6,450 nucleotides of DNA from Candidatus Parabacteroides intestinavium (GTDB lineage: Bacteria > Bacteroidota > Bacteroidia > Bacteroidales > Tannerellaceae): contig DWYO01000132.1 in the NCBI GenBank assembly GCA_019118725.1, forward strand, positions 1-6,450, read 5' to 3'. Below, piece by piece: positions 1 to 6,361 of the stretch. The position numbers were made by a program, and so were the translations under genes. How positions within the stretch are numbered: the first letter of the stretch is position 1; each line of letters opens with the position of its first letter. Below the pieces are notes generated by a model. That model was not told the origin of the DNA. It worked only from the letters and a program-made list of their open reading frames with translations, and searched no databases.

Positions 1-25
1 AAATTTGTTTCCGGTCTTTTTCCCC

Positions 26-67
26 GTTCTTATTCGTCACATAGCCCGCTATGCTCCTCATAAGAAC
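26..67. repeat. Two-tier palindrome
   Basis: The outer arms GTTCTTAT (26-33) and ATAAGAAC (60-67) are perfect reverse complements. The inner arms CATAGC (40-45) and GCTATG (48-53) are also perfect and share the same centre of symmetry (46.5). The two tiers are separated by 6 unpaired bases on each side. The hairpin has only a 2-base tip (CC) if the inner arms pair fully. No T-run follows on either strand, so it does not look like a standard intrinsic terminator. It could be a small dispersed palindromic element, a protein-binding site or an RNA structure; the sequence alone does not decide. Confidence 0.6.
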
Positions 68-99
68 AAATAAAAATCCTCGAAAACATTCTTTACAAA

Positions 100-127
100 A
101 AGCTGGAATAAATTCCAAACAGCTTCT
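100..127. repeat. 28-bp palindromic repeat, copy 1
   Basis: This copy is identical over 28 bases to 680-707. It is itself palindromic: AAGCTG (100-105) pairs with CAGCTT (120-125), and inside it GGAAT (105-109) can alternatively pair with ATTCC (112-116) around a 2-base AA centre. Read on the minus strand, the hairpin runs straight into five T residues (97-101 on the + strand are A), giving a terminator-like shape in that direction. Confidence 0.8.
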
Positions 128-284
128 TAGTTGTTCGCAAAATGTCAAAACGTCAATTTAGCCCTCTTATACGCTCCATATTTCGGCCCTGTATCCGGAT
201 TTTTCAAAACGATGGCCTTCTCATGAAGTTAAAAACACAGATTTCACCATACAACAAACTGAATATTATATCATTAAACAAAAT

Positions 285-303
285 ATTTTCCATCCGGGAA
301 AAT
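285..303. other. Small perfect hairpin
   Basis: ATTTTCC (285-291) and GGAAAAT (297-303) are perfect reverse complements around a 5-base loop (ATCCG). It lies in non-coding DNA with no T-run on either side. Short AT-rich palindromes of this size can arise by chance, so its significance is uncertain. Confidence 0.35.
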
Positions 304-407
304 TCTCGTTTTATGCAAATCAAGACCGGATTTGCCTCCAGAAAAAGAGGTTTTCCGCTCAAGAAGGGATAAATTCAGAAAAAAATGGGACATTCCCGGA
401 AAAAGAT

Positions 408-455
408 GCCTATCTTTCCTTTCAAACCAAGGCGGCTTTGAAGGAAAAGATAGGC
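408..455. other. Long imperfect stem-loop
   Basis: Left arm 408-426 and right arm 437-455 form a 19-position stem with 17 Watson-Crick pairs, one G-T wobble (443 with 420) and one C-A mismatch (418 with 445), around a 10-base loop (CCAAGGCGGC, 427-436). The + strand shows no T-run after the stem. On the minus strand the stem is followed by ATCTTTTTCC, a broken T-rich tract, so a leftward terminator is possible but imperfect. A structured RNA or a palindromic mobile remnant is equally compatible with what is seen. Confidence 0.6.
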
Positions 456-679
456 TACTTTCTGGCAAAACATAGGCATGAATCTACTCCAAAACAGGCA
501 AAAAGCATGAAAAAACGCCTCCTTTCCAAGTTTTTTTGAACAATTTTACCGAAATGCGTGTTAGCAAAAACGGAAAGAATGCATCAAAATGTATAATTTA
601 CCCCGCGAAAAGCCGACAATAATCTTTTCCTCTTTCCTGACCTCCCTATGAAATATCGGGATTTCCAAGTATATGTGAG

Positions 680-707
680 AAGCTGGAATAAATTCCAAAC
701 AGCTTCT
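680..707. repeat. 28-bp palindromic repeat, copy 2
   Basis: This copy is identical over 28 bases to 100-127. Its flank extends the outer palindrome: AGAAGCTG (678-685) and CAGCTTCT (700-707) are perfect 8-bp inverted arms around a 14-base centre that contains GGAAT/ATTCC. It sits about 50 bases upstream of the surE -7 element, close enough to serve as a regulator site, although nothing seen here proves that. No T-run flanks this copy. Confidence 0.8.
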
Positions 708-735
708 GAAAAAGTTCATCCAATTTGTAAAGGTG

Positions 736-766
736 TTTTTTATCAATATAAAAAGTCGTACCTTTG
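736..766 (+). promoter_or_regulatory. Probable promoter of the surE-lpxB-recG operon
   Basis: TACCTTTG at 759-766 matches the Bacteroidetes -7 consensus TAnnTTTG exactly. The T-run at 736-741 lies 17 bases upstream, in the place of the loosely conserved -33 element (consensus TTTG), but lacks its G. Transcription would then begin near 772-774, leaving a leader of roughly 20 bases before the ATG at 793. The sequence just before that ATG is A-rich without a Shine-Dalgarno motif, as is usual in this phylum. Confidence 0.65.
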
Positions 767-792
767 TTTTCAGATTAATGAGAAATATAGCT

Positions 793-1560
793 ATGACAAC
801 AGACAAAAGACCGTTGATTCTGATTACGAATGATGACGGATTTCGTGCGAAAGGTATTAATGAATTGATTAAGGCATTGAGGGATTTGGGCGAATTGGTC
901 GTGATGGCTCCGGACGGACCGCGTTCGGGCATGTCGAGTGCCATTACTTCGTTGGTCCCTATTAAATACAAAACAGAATGGCAGGAAGAGGGCCTGACGG
1001 TATATAGCTGTACCGGCACACCGGTGGATTGCGTCAAGCTGGCCATCAATGAGGTGCTGGACCGGGAACCGGACCTGCTGGTCGCAGGTATCAATCATGG
1101 CGGGAATATGGCCATCTGTGTGAATTACTCCGGCACGATGGGGGCAACGGCCGAGGGATGCATCTTCGATGTTCCGTCAATGGGAGTTTCCTTGCTGGAT
1201 CATCGTCCGGATGCCGACTTTACCGAGTGTTGCCGATTAGGACGTGAGCTGGCCGAGAAGGTTCTGCAAAAGGGATTGCCGCACGGCACCTACCTGAACC
1301 TGAATGTCCCGACAGATATCCCGGTGAAAGGGGTAAAAATCTGCCGGCAGGCCGACGGACGCTGGGTGAAAGAGTTTAAACGGAGCGAAGATGCCGGCGG
1401 AAATCCGGTGTTCTGGTTGACCGGCCATTTCCGTAACGATGATGTCCATGAGGATAATGACGAGAAAATGCTGGACGAAGGGTATGCTTCGTTGGTGCCG
1501 TGTAAATTGGATGTGACGGATTATGAATTTATGCAGGAGCTGAAAGACTGGATGGCATGA
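793..1560 (+). CDS. surE: 5'/3'-nucleotidase SurE
   Basis: This 255-residue protein is a SurE family phosphatase, which removes phosphate from nucleoside 5'- and 3'-monophosphates in the cytoplasm using a divalent metal. Family signatures are intact: NDDG at residues 13-16 near the N-terminus, the SGMSS loop at 45-49, GINHGGN at 99-105 and YSGTMGA at 112-118. By family knowledge the metal ligands are the two Asp of NDDG, the Ser of the SG loop and the Asn of GIN. The length is normal for Bacteroidales SurE. The frame stays open back to a GTG at 733, but the predicted transcription start near 772 excludes it. ATG 778 would be almost leaderless, so ATG 793 is preferred; it gives the usual short basic N-terminus before the first beta strand. 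It is the first gene of the operon, and its TGA overlaps the lpxB ATG. Confidence 0.93.
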   Translation: MTTDKRPLILITNDDGFRAKGINELIKALRDLGELVVMAPDGPRSGMSSAITSLVPIKYKTEWQEEGLTVYSCTGTPVDCVKLAINEVLDREPDLLVAGINHGGNMAICVNYSGTMGATAEGCIFDVPSMGVSLLDHRPDADFTECCRLGRELAEKVLQKGLPHGTYLNLNVPTDIPVKGVKICRQADGRWVKEFKRSEDAGGNPVFWLTGHFRNDDVHEDNDEKMLDEGYASLVPCKLDVTDYEFMQELKDWMA

Positions 1561-2690
1561 AATATTACCTCATAGCCGGTGAAGCATCCGGGGATTTGCA
1601 TGCTTCAAACTTGATGCGTGCCTTGAAAGCGGCTGATACGCAAGCCGACTTCCGCTTTTTAGGAGGCGACCTGATGCAGCAGGTGGGCGGTACGCTGGTC
1701 AAGCACTACCGGGAAATGGCCTTTATGGGCTTTATTCCGGTACTCATGAACCTGCGCACTATCCTGCGGAACATGGAGCTTTGCAAAGAGGATATCCGGA
1801 ACTACCGGCCGGATGTGGTGATATTGGTGGACTATCCGGGATTTAACCTGAAGATAGCCCAATATGTAAAGACCCAATTGCATCTGCCGGTACATTATTA
1901 TATCTCCCCCAAGATTTGGGCCTGGAAGCAATACCGCATCAAGGCTTTCCGTAAGTATGTAGACCACATCTATTCCATCTTGCCTTTCGAACCGGCTTTC
2001 TTTCGGAAATTGAATTACGAGGTGGACTATGTAGGGAATCCATCGGTCGACTCCGTTACAGCTTATCGGGAAAACCATCCGATAGACCGGATGAGCTTCT
2101 ACCGGATGAATCGTTTGGAGGAGAAATCGATTATAGCCCTCTTGGCTGGAAGCCGGAGGCAGGAAATCAAAGACAATCTTCCGGTGATGTTGCGCGTAGC
2201 CGCCCGGTATCCGGAATACCAGGCCGTTATAGGCGGAGCTCCGGGCATCGAGCCGGATTATTACGCACCCTATCTGCAGGGCTATGACGCTCACCTTGTG
2301 TTCGGACAGACCTATCCGTTGCTATCGCATAGCCGGGTGGCATTGGTAACCTCCGGAACGGCCACACTGGAAACGGCCCTGTTCCGGGTTCCCCAGGTTG
2401 TTTGTTATAAGGTGATCGGAGGGAAGCTGGCCAACTTTGTGTTCGAACATTTTTTCCATACACCTTATATCTCGTTAGTCAATCTGATCGCCGGACGGGA
2501 GGTCGTACAGGAATTGTTTGGCGCGCGCTTCTCAGAAGAGCAGATCGAAGCCGAACTGAGTCGGATACTTCACGATACGGACTATCGCTCGGCGATGTTG
2601 CAAGGGTATGATGACATCATCCGCGAATTAGGTTCGGCCGGAGCGTCCGCCAGAACCGCGTCACTTATCGTAAAACGCATCCGCCCATGA
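1557..2690 (+). CDS. lpxB: Lipid-A-disaccharide synthase LpxB
   Basis: LpxB (GT19 family, 377 residues; E. coli has 382) joins UDP-2,3-diacylglucosamine to lipid X, releasing UDP and forming the lipid A disaccharide at the cytoplasmic face of the inner membrane. Visible signatures are GEASGD at 8-13, VDYPGFN at 91-97 (the Asp matches the conserved catalytic-region Asp of the family), SPKIWAWKQYR at 117-127, LPFEPAFF at 142-149, VGNPSVD at 159-165, LLAGSRRQE at 195-203, SGTATLE at 266-272 and LVNLIAGRE at 307-315, which is the nucleotide-sugar side of the GT-B fold. There is no signal peptide; membrane association in the family is peripheral. The ATG overlaps the surE stop by four bases (ATGA), and the gene's own TGA overlaps the recG start in the same way, which implies translational coupling. 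Nothing is truncated or broken. Confidence 0.96.
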   Translation: MKYYLIAGEASGDLHASNLMRALKAADTQADFRFLGGDLMQQVGGTLVKHYREMAFMGFIPVLMNLRTILRNMELCKEDIRNYRPDVVILVDYPGFNLKIAQYVKTQLHLPVHYYISPKIWAWKQYRIKAFRKYVDHIYSILPFEPAFFRKLNYEVDYVGNPSVDSVTAYRENHPIDRMSFYRMNRLEEKSIIALLAGSRRQEIKDNLPVMLRVAARYPEYQAVIGGAPGIEPDYYAPYLQGYDAHLVFGQTYPLLSHSRVALVTSGTATLETALFRVPQVVCYKVIGGKLANFVFEHFFHTPYISLVNLIAGREVVQELFGARFSEEQIEAELSRILHDTDYRSAMLQGYDDIIRELGSAGASARTASLIVKRIRP

Positions 2691-4789
2691 AGTTAGAGCT
2701 TGACAAACGCGCCATCACCTATTTGCCCGGAGTCGGTCCGCGCAAAGCCGATATCTTGAAGAAAGAGGCGGAAATCGTCTCCTACGAGGATCTGCTCTAT
2801 TATTTCCCCTATAAATATGTAGACCGGAGCCGCTTTTATACGGTTTCTGAAGTGACCGGTTCGATGCCCTATATCCAATTGAAAGGGAAAATTCTCTTTT
2901 TCGACCAGGTGGGCGAAGGACGGAGTAAAAGGCTTATCGGTAAGTTCACGGACGGGACGGGGACACTGGATCTGGTCTGGTTCAAAGGCCTGAACTATGT
3001 GCAGGACAAGCTGAAGGTAGATGTGGAATATATCGTATTCGGGAAGCCTTCGGAGTTCGGACACAGCTATAACATCGTGCACCCGGACGTAGATCCGGTG
3101 GAACAGGCCAATCAGGTGGCCAACGGATTGACTCCTTTCTACAATACGACCGAGAAGATGAAGAAATCGTTCCTCAACTCCCGGGCTATCCAGAATATGC
3201 AATACACCCTGCTCAGTAGCTTGAATTGGCAGATTCCGGAAATATTACCTCAAAAGATTCTGGAGAAGACGCAGATGATATCTTTATCGGACGCGCTCCG
3301 GAATATCCATTTCCCGGAGAATGTCGCCAAGCTGAAAGCCGCCATGCTCCGGTTGAAGTTTGATGAGCTTTTCTTCATCCAATTGAATATCCTCCGGACG
3401 GCCCGTTCCCGGAAACTGACGTTGCGGGGGATTCCGTTTCCTACGGTCGGGCATTATTTCAATACCTTTTACAAAGACTATCTTCCGTTCGAGCTGACCA
3501 ACGCCCAAAAGCGGGTGGTGCGTGAAATCCGGGCGGATATGGGAAGCGGAAGGCAAATGAACCGATTATTGCAGGGAGATGTAGGGAGCGGAAAGACCTT
3601 GGTTGGCTTGCTGGCCATGCTCCTGGCATTGGACAACCGGTGTCAGGCGTGTCTGATGGCTCCGACCGAAATTTTGGCTAACCAGCACTATGCGACCATC
3701 AAGGCCTTTTTGAAGGATATGGATATAAAGGTAGCGCTTCTGACGGGATCTACGAAAAAGAAAGAGCGGGATGTCCTGCTTCCCGCTATTGCCGATGGCG
3801 AGATACAGATCATCATCGGTACACATGCCCTGATAGAAGATACGGTTGTCTTTTCTTCCTTGGGATTGGCGATTATCGATGAGCAGCACCGGTTCGGTGT
3901 CGAGCAACGTTCGCGTTTATGGAGGAAGAATGCCAAGACCGTACCGCATGTGTTGGTGATGACCGCAACCCCGATTCCTCGCACGCTGGCCATGACCCTG
4001 TATGGAGATTTGGATGTGTCGGTTATCGATGAACTCCCGCCGGGTCGCAAACCGATAAAGACCTTGCACCGGTATGATAACCGGAAAAAGGAGTTGTTTG
4101 ATTTCCTGCGGAGCGAAATCCAAAAAGGCCGGCAGGTCTATGTAGTATATCCATTGATTGAGGGAAGCGAGAAAAGTGACTACAAGAGCCTGGAGGAGGG
4201 TTTCGAAGTATTCAAGGAAGAATTTAAGGAATACAAGGTCTGCATGGTGCATGGAAAAATGAAAGCCGCCGACAAAGAGGCGGAGATGCAGCGTTTTGTT
4301 TCCGGTGAGGCGCAAATCCTGCTGGCTACTACCGTCATTGAAGTCGGTGTGAATGTTCCTAACGCTTCGGTGATGGTCATCGAAAGTGCCGAACGGTTCG
4401 GCCTCTCCCAGTTGCACCAATTGCGCGGGCGCGTCGGACGGGGCGCCGAGCAGTCGTATTGTGTATTGGTCTCGTCATTCAAGCTGAGCAATGAGACCCG
4501 AAAGCGTCTGGAGATCATGGTCAATAGCAACAACGGATTCGAAATCGCAGAGGCTGATTTGCGCTTACGCGGACAGGGGGATATCGAAGGAACCCGACAA
4601 AGCGGAGAGGGTTTCGGATTGAAAATAGCCAACCTGGCTTCGGACGGACAAATCCTCCAATATGCCCGGAATCTGGCTTCGGAAGTTTTGGACGAAGACC
4701 TGGAGTTAATGAGCGAAACCTACCGGATATTGAACGAAAGGCTGAAAGTTTTGTTCGCCAACAAGCTAAATTGGCGTCTGATCAGCTAA
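2687..4789 (+). CDS. recG: ATP-dependent DNA helicase RecG
   Basis: RecG is a monomeric superfamily 2 translocase that reverses stalled replication forks and processes recombination and R-loop structures. At 700 residues it is full length (E. coli 693). An N-terminal helix-hairpin-helix-like segment, YLPGVGPRKA (12-21), precedes the OB-fold wedge domain (very roughly 60-150) that splits the fork. Helicase motifs follow in order: Walker A GDVGSGKT (297-304), Walker B DEQH (398-401), motif III TATPIPRT (426-433), motif V TTVIEVGVNVPNA (548-560) and motif VI QLRGRVGRG (578-586). The RecG-specific stretch RLRGQGDIEGTRQSG lies just after, in the region that couples ATP hydrolysis to movement. All key residues are present. 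It is the last gene of the operon, starting within the lpxB stop codon, and is followed at once by a terminator. Confidence 0.97.
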   Translation: MKLELDKRAITYLPGVGPRKADILKKEAEIVSYEDLLYYFPYKYVDRSRFYTVSEVTGSMPYIQLKGKILFFDQVGEGRSKRLIGKFTDGTGTLDLVWFKGLNYVQDKLKVDVEYIVFGKPSEFGHSYNIVHPDVDPVEQANQVANGLTPFYNTTEKMKKSFLNSRAIQNMQYTLLSSLNWQIPEILPQKILEKTQMISLSDALRNIHFPENVAKLKAAMLRLKFDELFFIQLNILRTARSRKLTLRGIPFPTVGHYFNTFYKDYLPFELTNAQKRVVREIRADMGSGRQMNRLLQGDVGSGKTLVGLLAMLLALDNRCQACLMAPTEILANQHYATIKAFLKDMDIKVALLTGSTKKKERDVLLPAIADGEIQIIIGTHALIEDTVVFSSLGLAIIDEQHRFGVEQRSRLWRKNAKTVPHVLVMTATPIPRTLAMTLYGDLDVSVIDELPPGRKPIKTLHRYDNRKKELFDFLRSEIQKGRQVYVVYPLIEGSEKSDYKSLEEGFEVFKEEFKEYKVCMVHGKMKAADKEAEMQRFVSGEAQILLATTVIEVGVNVPNASVMVIESAERFGLSQLHQLRGRVGRGAEQSYCVLVSSFKLSNETRKRLEIMVNSNNGFEIAEADLRLRGQGDIEGTRQSGEGFGLKIANLASDGQILQYARNLASEVLDEDLELMSETYRILNERLKVLFANKLNWRLIS

Positions 4790-4812
4790 ATATGTTGTAA
4801 AACATATTTTTT
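4788..4812 (+). terminator. Intrinsic terminator after recG
   Basis: AAATATGTT (4788-4796) and AACATATTT (4801-4809) form a perfect 9-bp stem around a GTAA tetraloop of the stable GNRA class, with a T-run at 4807-4812. The stem begins inside the recG TAA (4787-4789). It is AT-rich and therefore weak in pairing energy, so termination may be partial. Confidence 0.6.
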
Positions 4813-4891
4813 ATAATTGTCTGAAATTCTTTTATTTAAATACCCCATTTTAGAAACGTTAGTTCGAATAAAGAAAATTTTCCGCAATTTA

Positions 4892-4923
4892 TTTTGACAA
4901 AAAAATCAAAATATCGAACTTTG
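4892..4923 (+). promoter_or_regulatory. Probable promoter of the M23/LysM gene
   Basis: TTTTG at 4892-4896 fits the Bacteroidetes -33 element, and GAACTTTG at 4916-4923 matches the -7 consensus TAnnTTTG at all but its first base. The spacing of 19 bases is within the usual range. Transcription would start near 4930, giving a 5' leader of about 60 bases before the ATG at 4993. Together with the terminator after recG, this argues that the peptidase is transcribed separately from the operon. Confidence 0.5.
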
Positions 4924-4992
4924 AGCTCGTTCTTCCTAATGAAGTGCACAATAATAACATTCTAATATCGGTTTTTTATAATTAGAGTAAAA

Positions 4993-6213
4993 ATGACGGT
5001 CAAATCAATATTGTCTATTTGTTTAGGGCTACTGATGCTTCCAGGGATGAAAGCTTCAGAACCGGAAAAAAAGTCTACGCCTCTTGTTACTGTCGATCAA
5101 GCGAACACGGTCATGGAGCGCCAAGTATCGGAACTGATGGCTGAACGTGTCGGCTTTAAGAAAGACATCGCCAAGGAGAAATTGGCAGAGGCTACACTGA
5201 ACGCCGAGATAGCCCGCGAAAACTTGATGTTCCCTGCCGAAGAGCTTTACGGTTCCAACTGGAACACACGCTGGGTTGACCCTTTCCGGGGCGAAGAAAA
5301 AATTGAATTCCCAGACTCCTGTGTTATCGACTGCTCTTCGTTCGTTTTCCCGATAGACTCAATGATCCGCGTTACCTCCAAATATGGTCCACGCCGTCGC
5401 CGTATGCATAAAGGTATTGATTTGAAAGTATATAAAGGAGATACTATCCGTGCCGCCTTCGATGGGAAAGTTCGTATTCGCAATTATGAACGTCGCGGAT
5501 ACGGATATTACATAGTCATCCGCCACCCTAACGGACTGGAAACCATCTATGGCCATCTCTCCAAACAATTGGTTAAAGTGAATGATATCGTCCATGCGGG
5601 CGACCCGATTGGTTTAGGAGGAAATACCGGCCGCTCAACAGGCTCTCACTTGCATTTCGAAACGCGCTTCTTAGGACAAGCCATCAACCCGGCTGAGATT
5701 ATCGACTTTGAAAATTGCGTGCCTATCCAAGATTCTTACGTATTCCATAACATAAAGATTAACGGACGGAAGAGCAATATTTACACCTCTTCTGCCGACC
5801 AATTGGTTTATCACCGGGTGAAATCGGGCGATACACTGGGTAAGATCGCACGTATCTATGGAACGACCGTCGGCGAATTGTGCCGTCTGAATGGCATCCG
5901 ACCGACCACGGTATTGCGTATCGGCCAATCCTTGCGCTGCTCGGCTGGCGAGAATTATACCGCACGCCGGCCACGTATTCAGAACCAGGATAAAAAAACC
6001 ATCCGCGTAGAGGCTCAACCGGAAGTTGTAAATGCCGTTCAGGCTGAGGCATCCGGAGAAAATGCACAACCGATTTATCACAAAATCCAATCAGGCGATA
6101 CCTTGGGTGCCATCGCACAAAAATATGGCACTACCGTTTCCAAGCTTTGCCAACTGAACGGAATCAAGCGTACTACAATCTTGCGCTTAGGACGCACATT
6201 GCGGTGTTCGTGA
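4993..6213 (+). CDS. Secreted M23 metallopeptidase with two LysM domains
   Basis: This 406-residue protein is probably a periplasmic peptidoglycan endopeptidase, or a degenerate-activity activator of one, as in the NlpD/EnvC class. Residues 1-21 form a signal peptide with a hydrophobic core and a likely cleavage after A21. A helical segment (about 31-80) leads to the M23 domain (about 125-235) with all zinc-site residues: H139 and D143 of HKGID, H188 of YGHLS, and H219 and H221 of HLHFE. Catalytic activity is therefore plausible. Two LysM domains, which bind glycan GlcNAc, occupy 272-317 and 361-406 and are about 30/47 identical, joined by a 43-residue polar linker. Each carries two Cys 19 residues apart (297/316 and 386/405). 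The start is the first ATG giving a signal peptide; the sequence before it is A-rich. The gene appears monocistronic. Which exact peptide bond it cuts is unknown. Confidence 0.9.
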   Translation: MTVKSILSICLGLLMLPGMKASEPEKKSTPLVTVDQANTVMERQVSELMAERVGFKKDIAKEKLAEATLNAEIARENLMFPAEELYGSNWNTRWVDPFRGEEKIEFPDSCVIDCSSFVFPIDSMIRVTSKYGPRRRRMHKGIDLKVYKGDTIRAAFDGKVRIRNYERRGYGYYIVIRHPNGLETIYGHLSKQLVKVNDIVHAGDPIGLGGNTGRSTGSHLHFETRFLGQAINPAEIIDFENCVPIQDSYVFHNIKINGRKSNIYTSSADQLVYHRVKSGDTLGKIARIYGTTVGELCRLNGIRPTTVLRIGQSLRCSAGENYTARRPRIQNQDKKTIRVEAQPEVVNAVQAEASGENAQPIYHKIQSGDTLGAIAQKYGTTVSKLCQLNGIKRTTILRLGRTLRCS

Positions 6214-6277
6214 TTGATTTAGGACATTTGAAACCATAAGTTAGAATTTCGAAGTCAAAATTCAAACGATAGGAATT

Positions 6278-6361
6278 AAACACAGAAACACAAAGACACA
6301 GAACTTTTATTTTTGAAAAACAAGAAAATAAAACCCCTGTCTTTGTGTTTCTGTGTTTTTT
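6278..6361 (+). terminator. Very long hairpin with T-run after the M23/LysM gene
   Basis: Arms 6278-6298 and 6338-6358 are perfect reverse complements over 21 bp. A second perfect 9-bp stem lies inside them (TTTTATTTT 6305-6313 with AAAATAAAA 6325-6333). The tiers are separated by an asymmetric internal loop (6299-6304 and 6334-6337), and the tip is 11 bases. Six T residues (6356-6361) overlap the end of the right arm and run past it, as expected for a rightward intrinsic terminator of the upstream gene, about 65 bases after its stop. The arm is much longer than termination needs, so it may also be a copy of a dispersed palindromic repeat. The minus strand has no comparable T-run after the stem. 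Confidence 0.7.

Larger units (their letters stand above)
1..758. other. Gene-free intergenic region rich in palindromes
   Basis: No open frame here has convincing protein character. The short frames are Lys/Phe/Ser-rich, lack recognisable motifs and overlap one another on both strands. The stretch is AT-rich compared with the operon to its right. It holds a two-tier palindrome (26-67), two copies of a 28-bp palindromic repeat (100-127, 680-707), a small perfect hairpin (ATTTTCC 285-291 with GGAAAAT 297-303) and a long stem-loop (408-455). It ends at the surE promoter. Bacteroidales genomes sometimes carry a divergent gene upstream of surE, but no good -7 element (TAnnTTTG) was found on the minus strand, so where any leftward transcription would start is unknown. 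Confidence 0.75.

Noticed and set aside
2..61. Minus-strand frame starting at 61 and running off the left edge
   Set aside because: Only 20 codons are visible, it lies across the 26-67 palindrome, and a stop-free run this short is expected by chance. A real gene start there cannot be excluded without the sequence to the left.
142..372. 76-residue open frame on the + strand
   Set aside because: No promoter or recognisable motif; composition rich in Lys, Ile, Phe and Arg as expected from AT-rich non-coding DNA; it overlaps another short frame on the opposite strand.
274..468. 64-residue open frame on the minus strand
   Set aside because: It spans the 408-455 stem-loop, has no domain character or promoter, and looks like chance.
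592..597. TATAAT, an E. coli-type -10 box
   Set aside because: Bacteroidetes primary promoters use TAnnTTTG, and there is no gene at a suitable distance; such hexamers are common in AT-rich DNA.
648..833. 61-residue open frame on the + strand covering repeat copy 2 and the surE start
   Set aside because: It runs through the surE promoter and into surE in another frame. Both repeat copies can be read as SWNKFQTAS, but copy 1 then hits a stop at once, so the shared peptide only reflects identical DNA.
561..1094. 177-residue minus-strand open frame
   Set aside because: Most of it is antisense to surE, whose family motifs are clear on the + strand; the remainder lies in the repeat-rich region.
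2693..4632. Several 90-170 residue minus-strand frames inside recG
   Set aside because: They are shadows of a high-quality RecG coding sequence and have no motifs of their own.
5005..5022. Possible lipobox at C10 of the M23/LysM protein
   Set aside because: The preceding residue is Ile, not Gly/Ala/Ser, and the Cys sits too early within the hydrophobic core. A signal peptidase I site near residue 21 fits better.
6244..6263. Small inverted repeat GAATTT/AAATTC after the M23 stop codon
   Set aside because: Six AT-rich pairs with no T-run are too weak for a terminator; the much longer hairpin just downstream is the better candidate.
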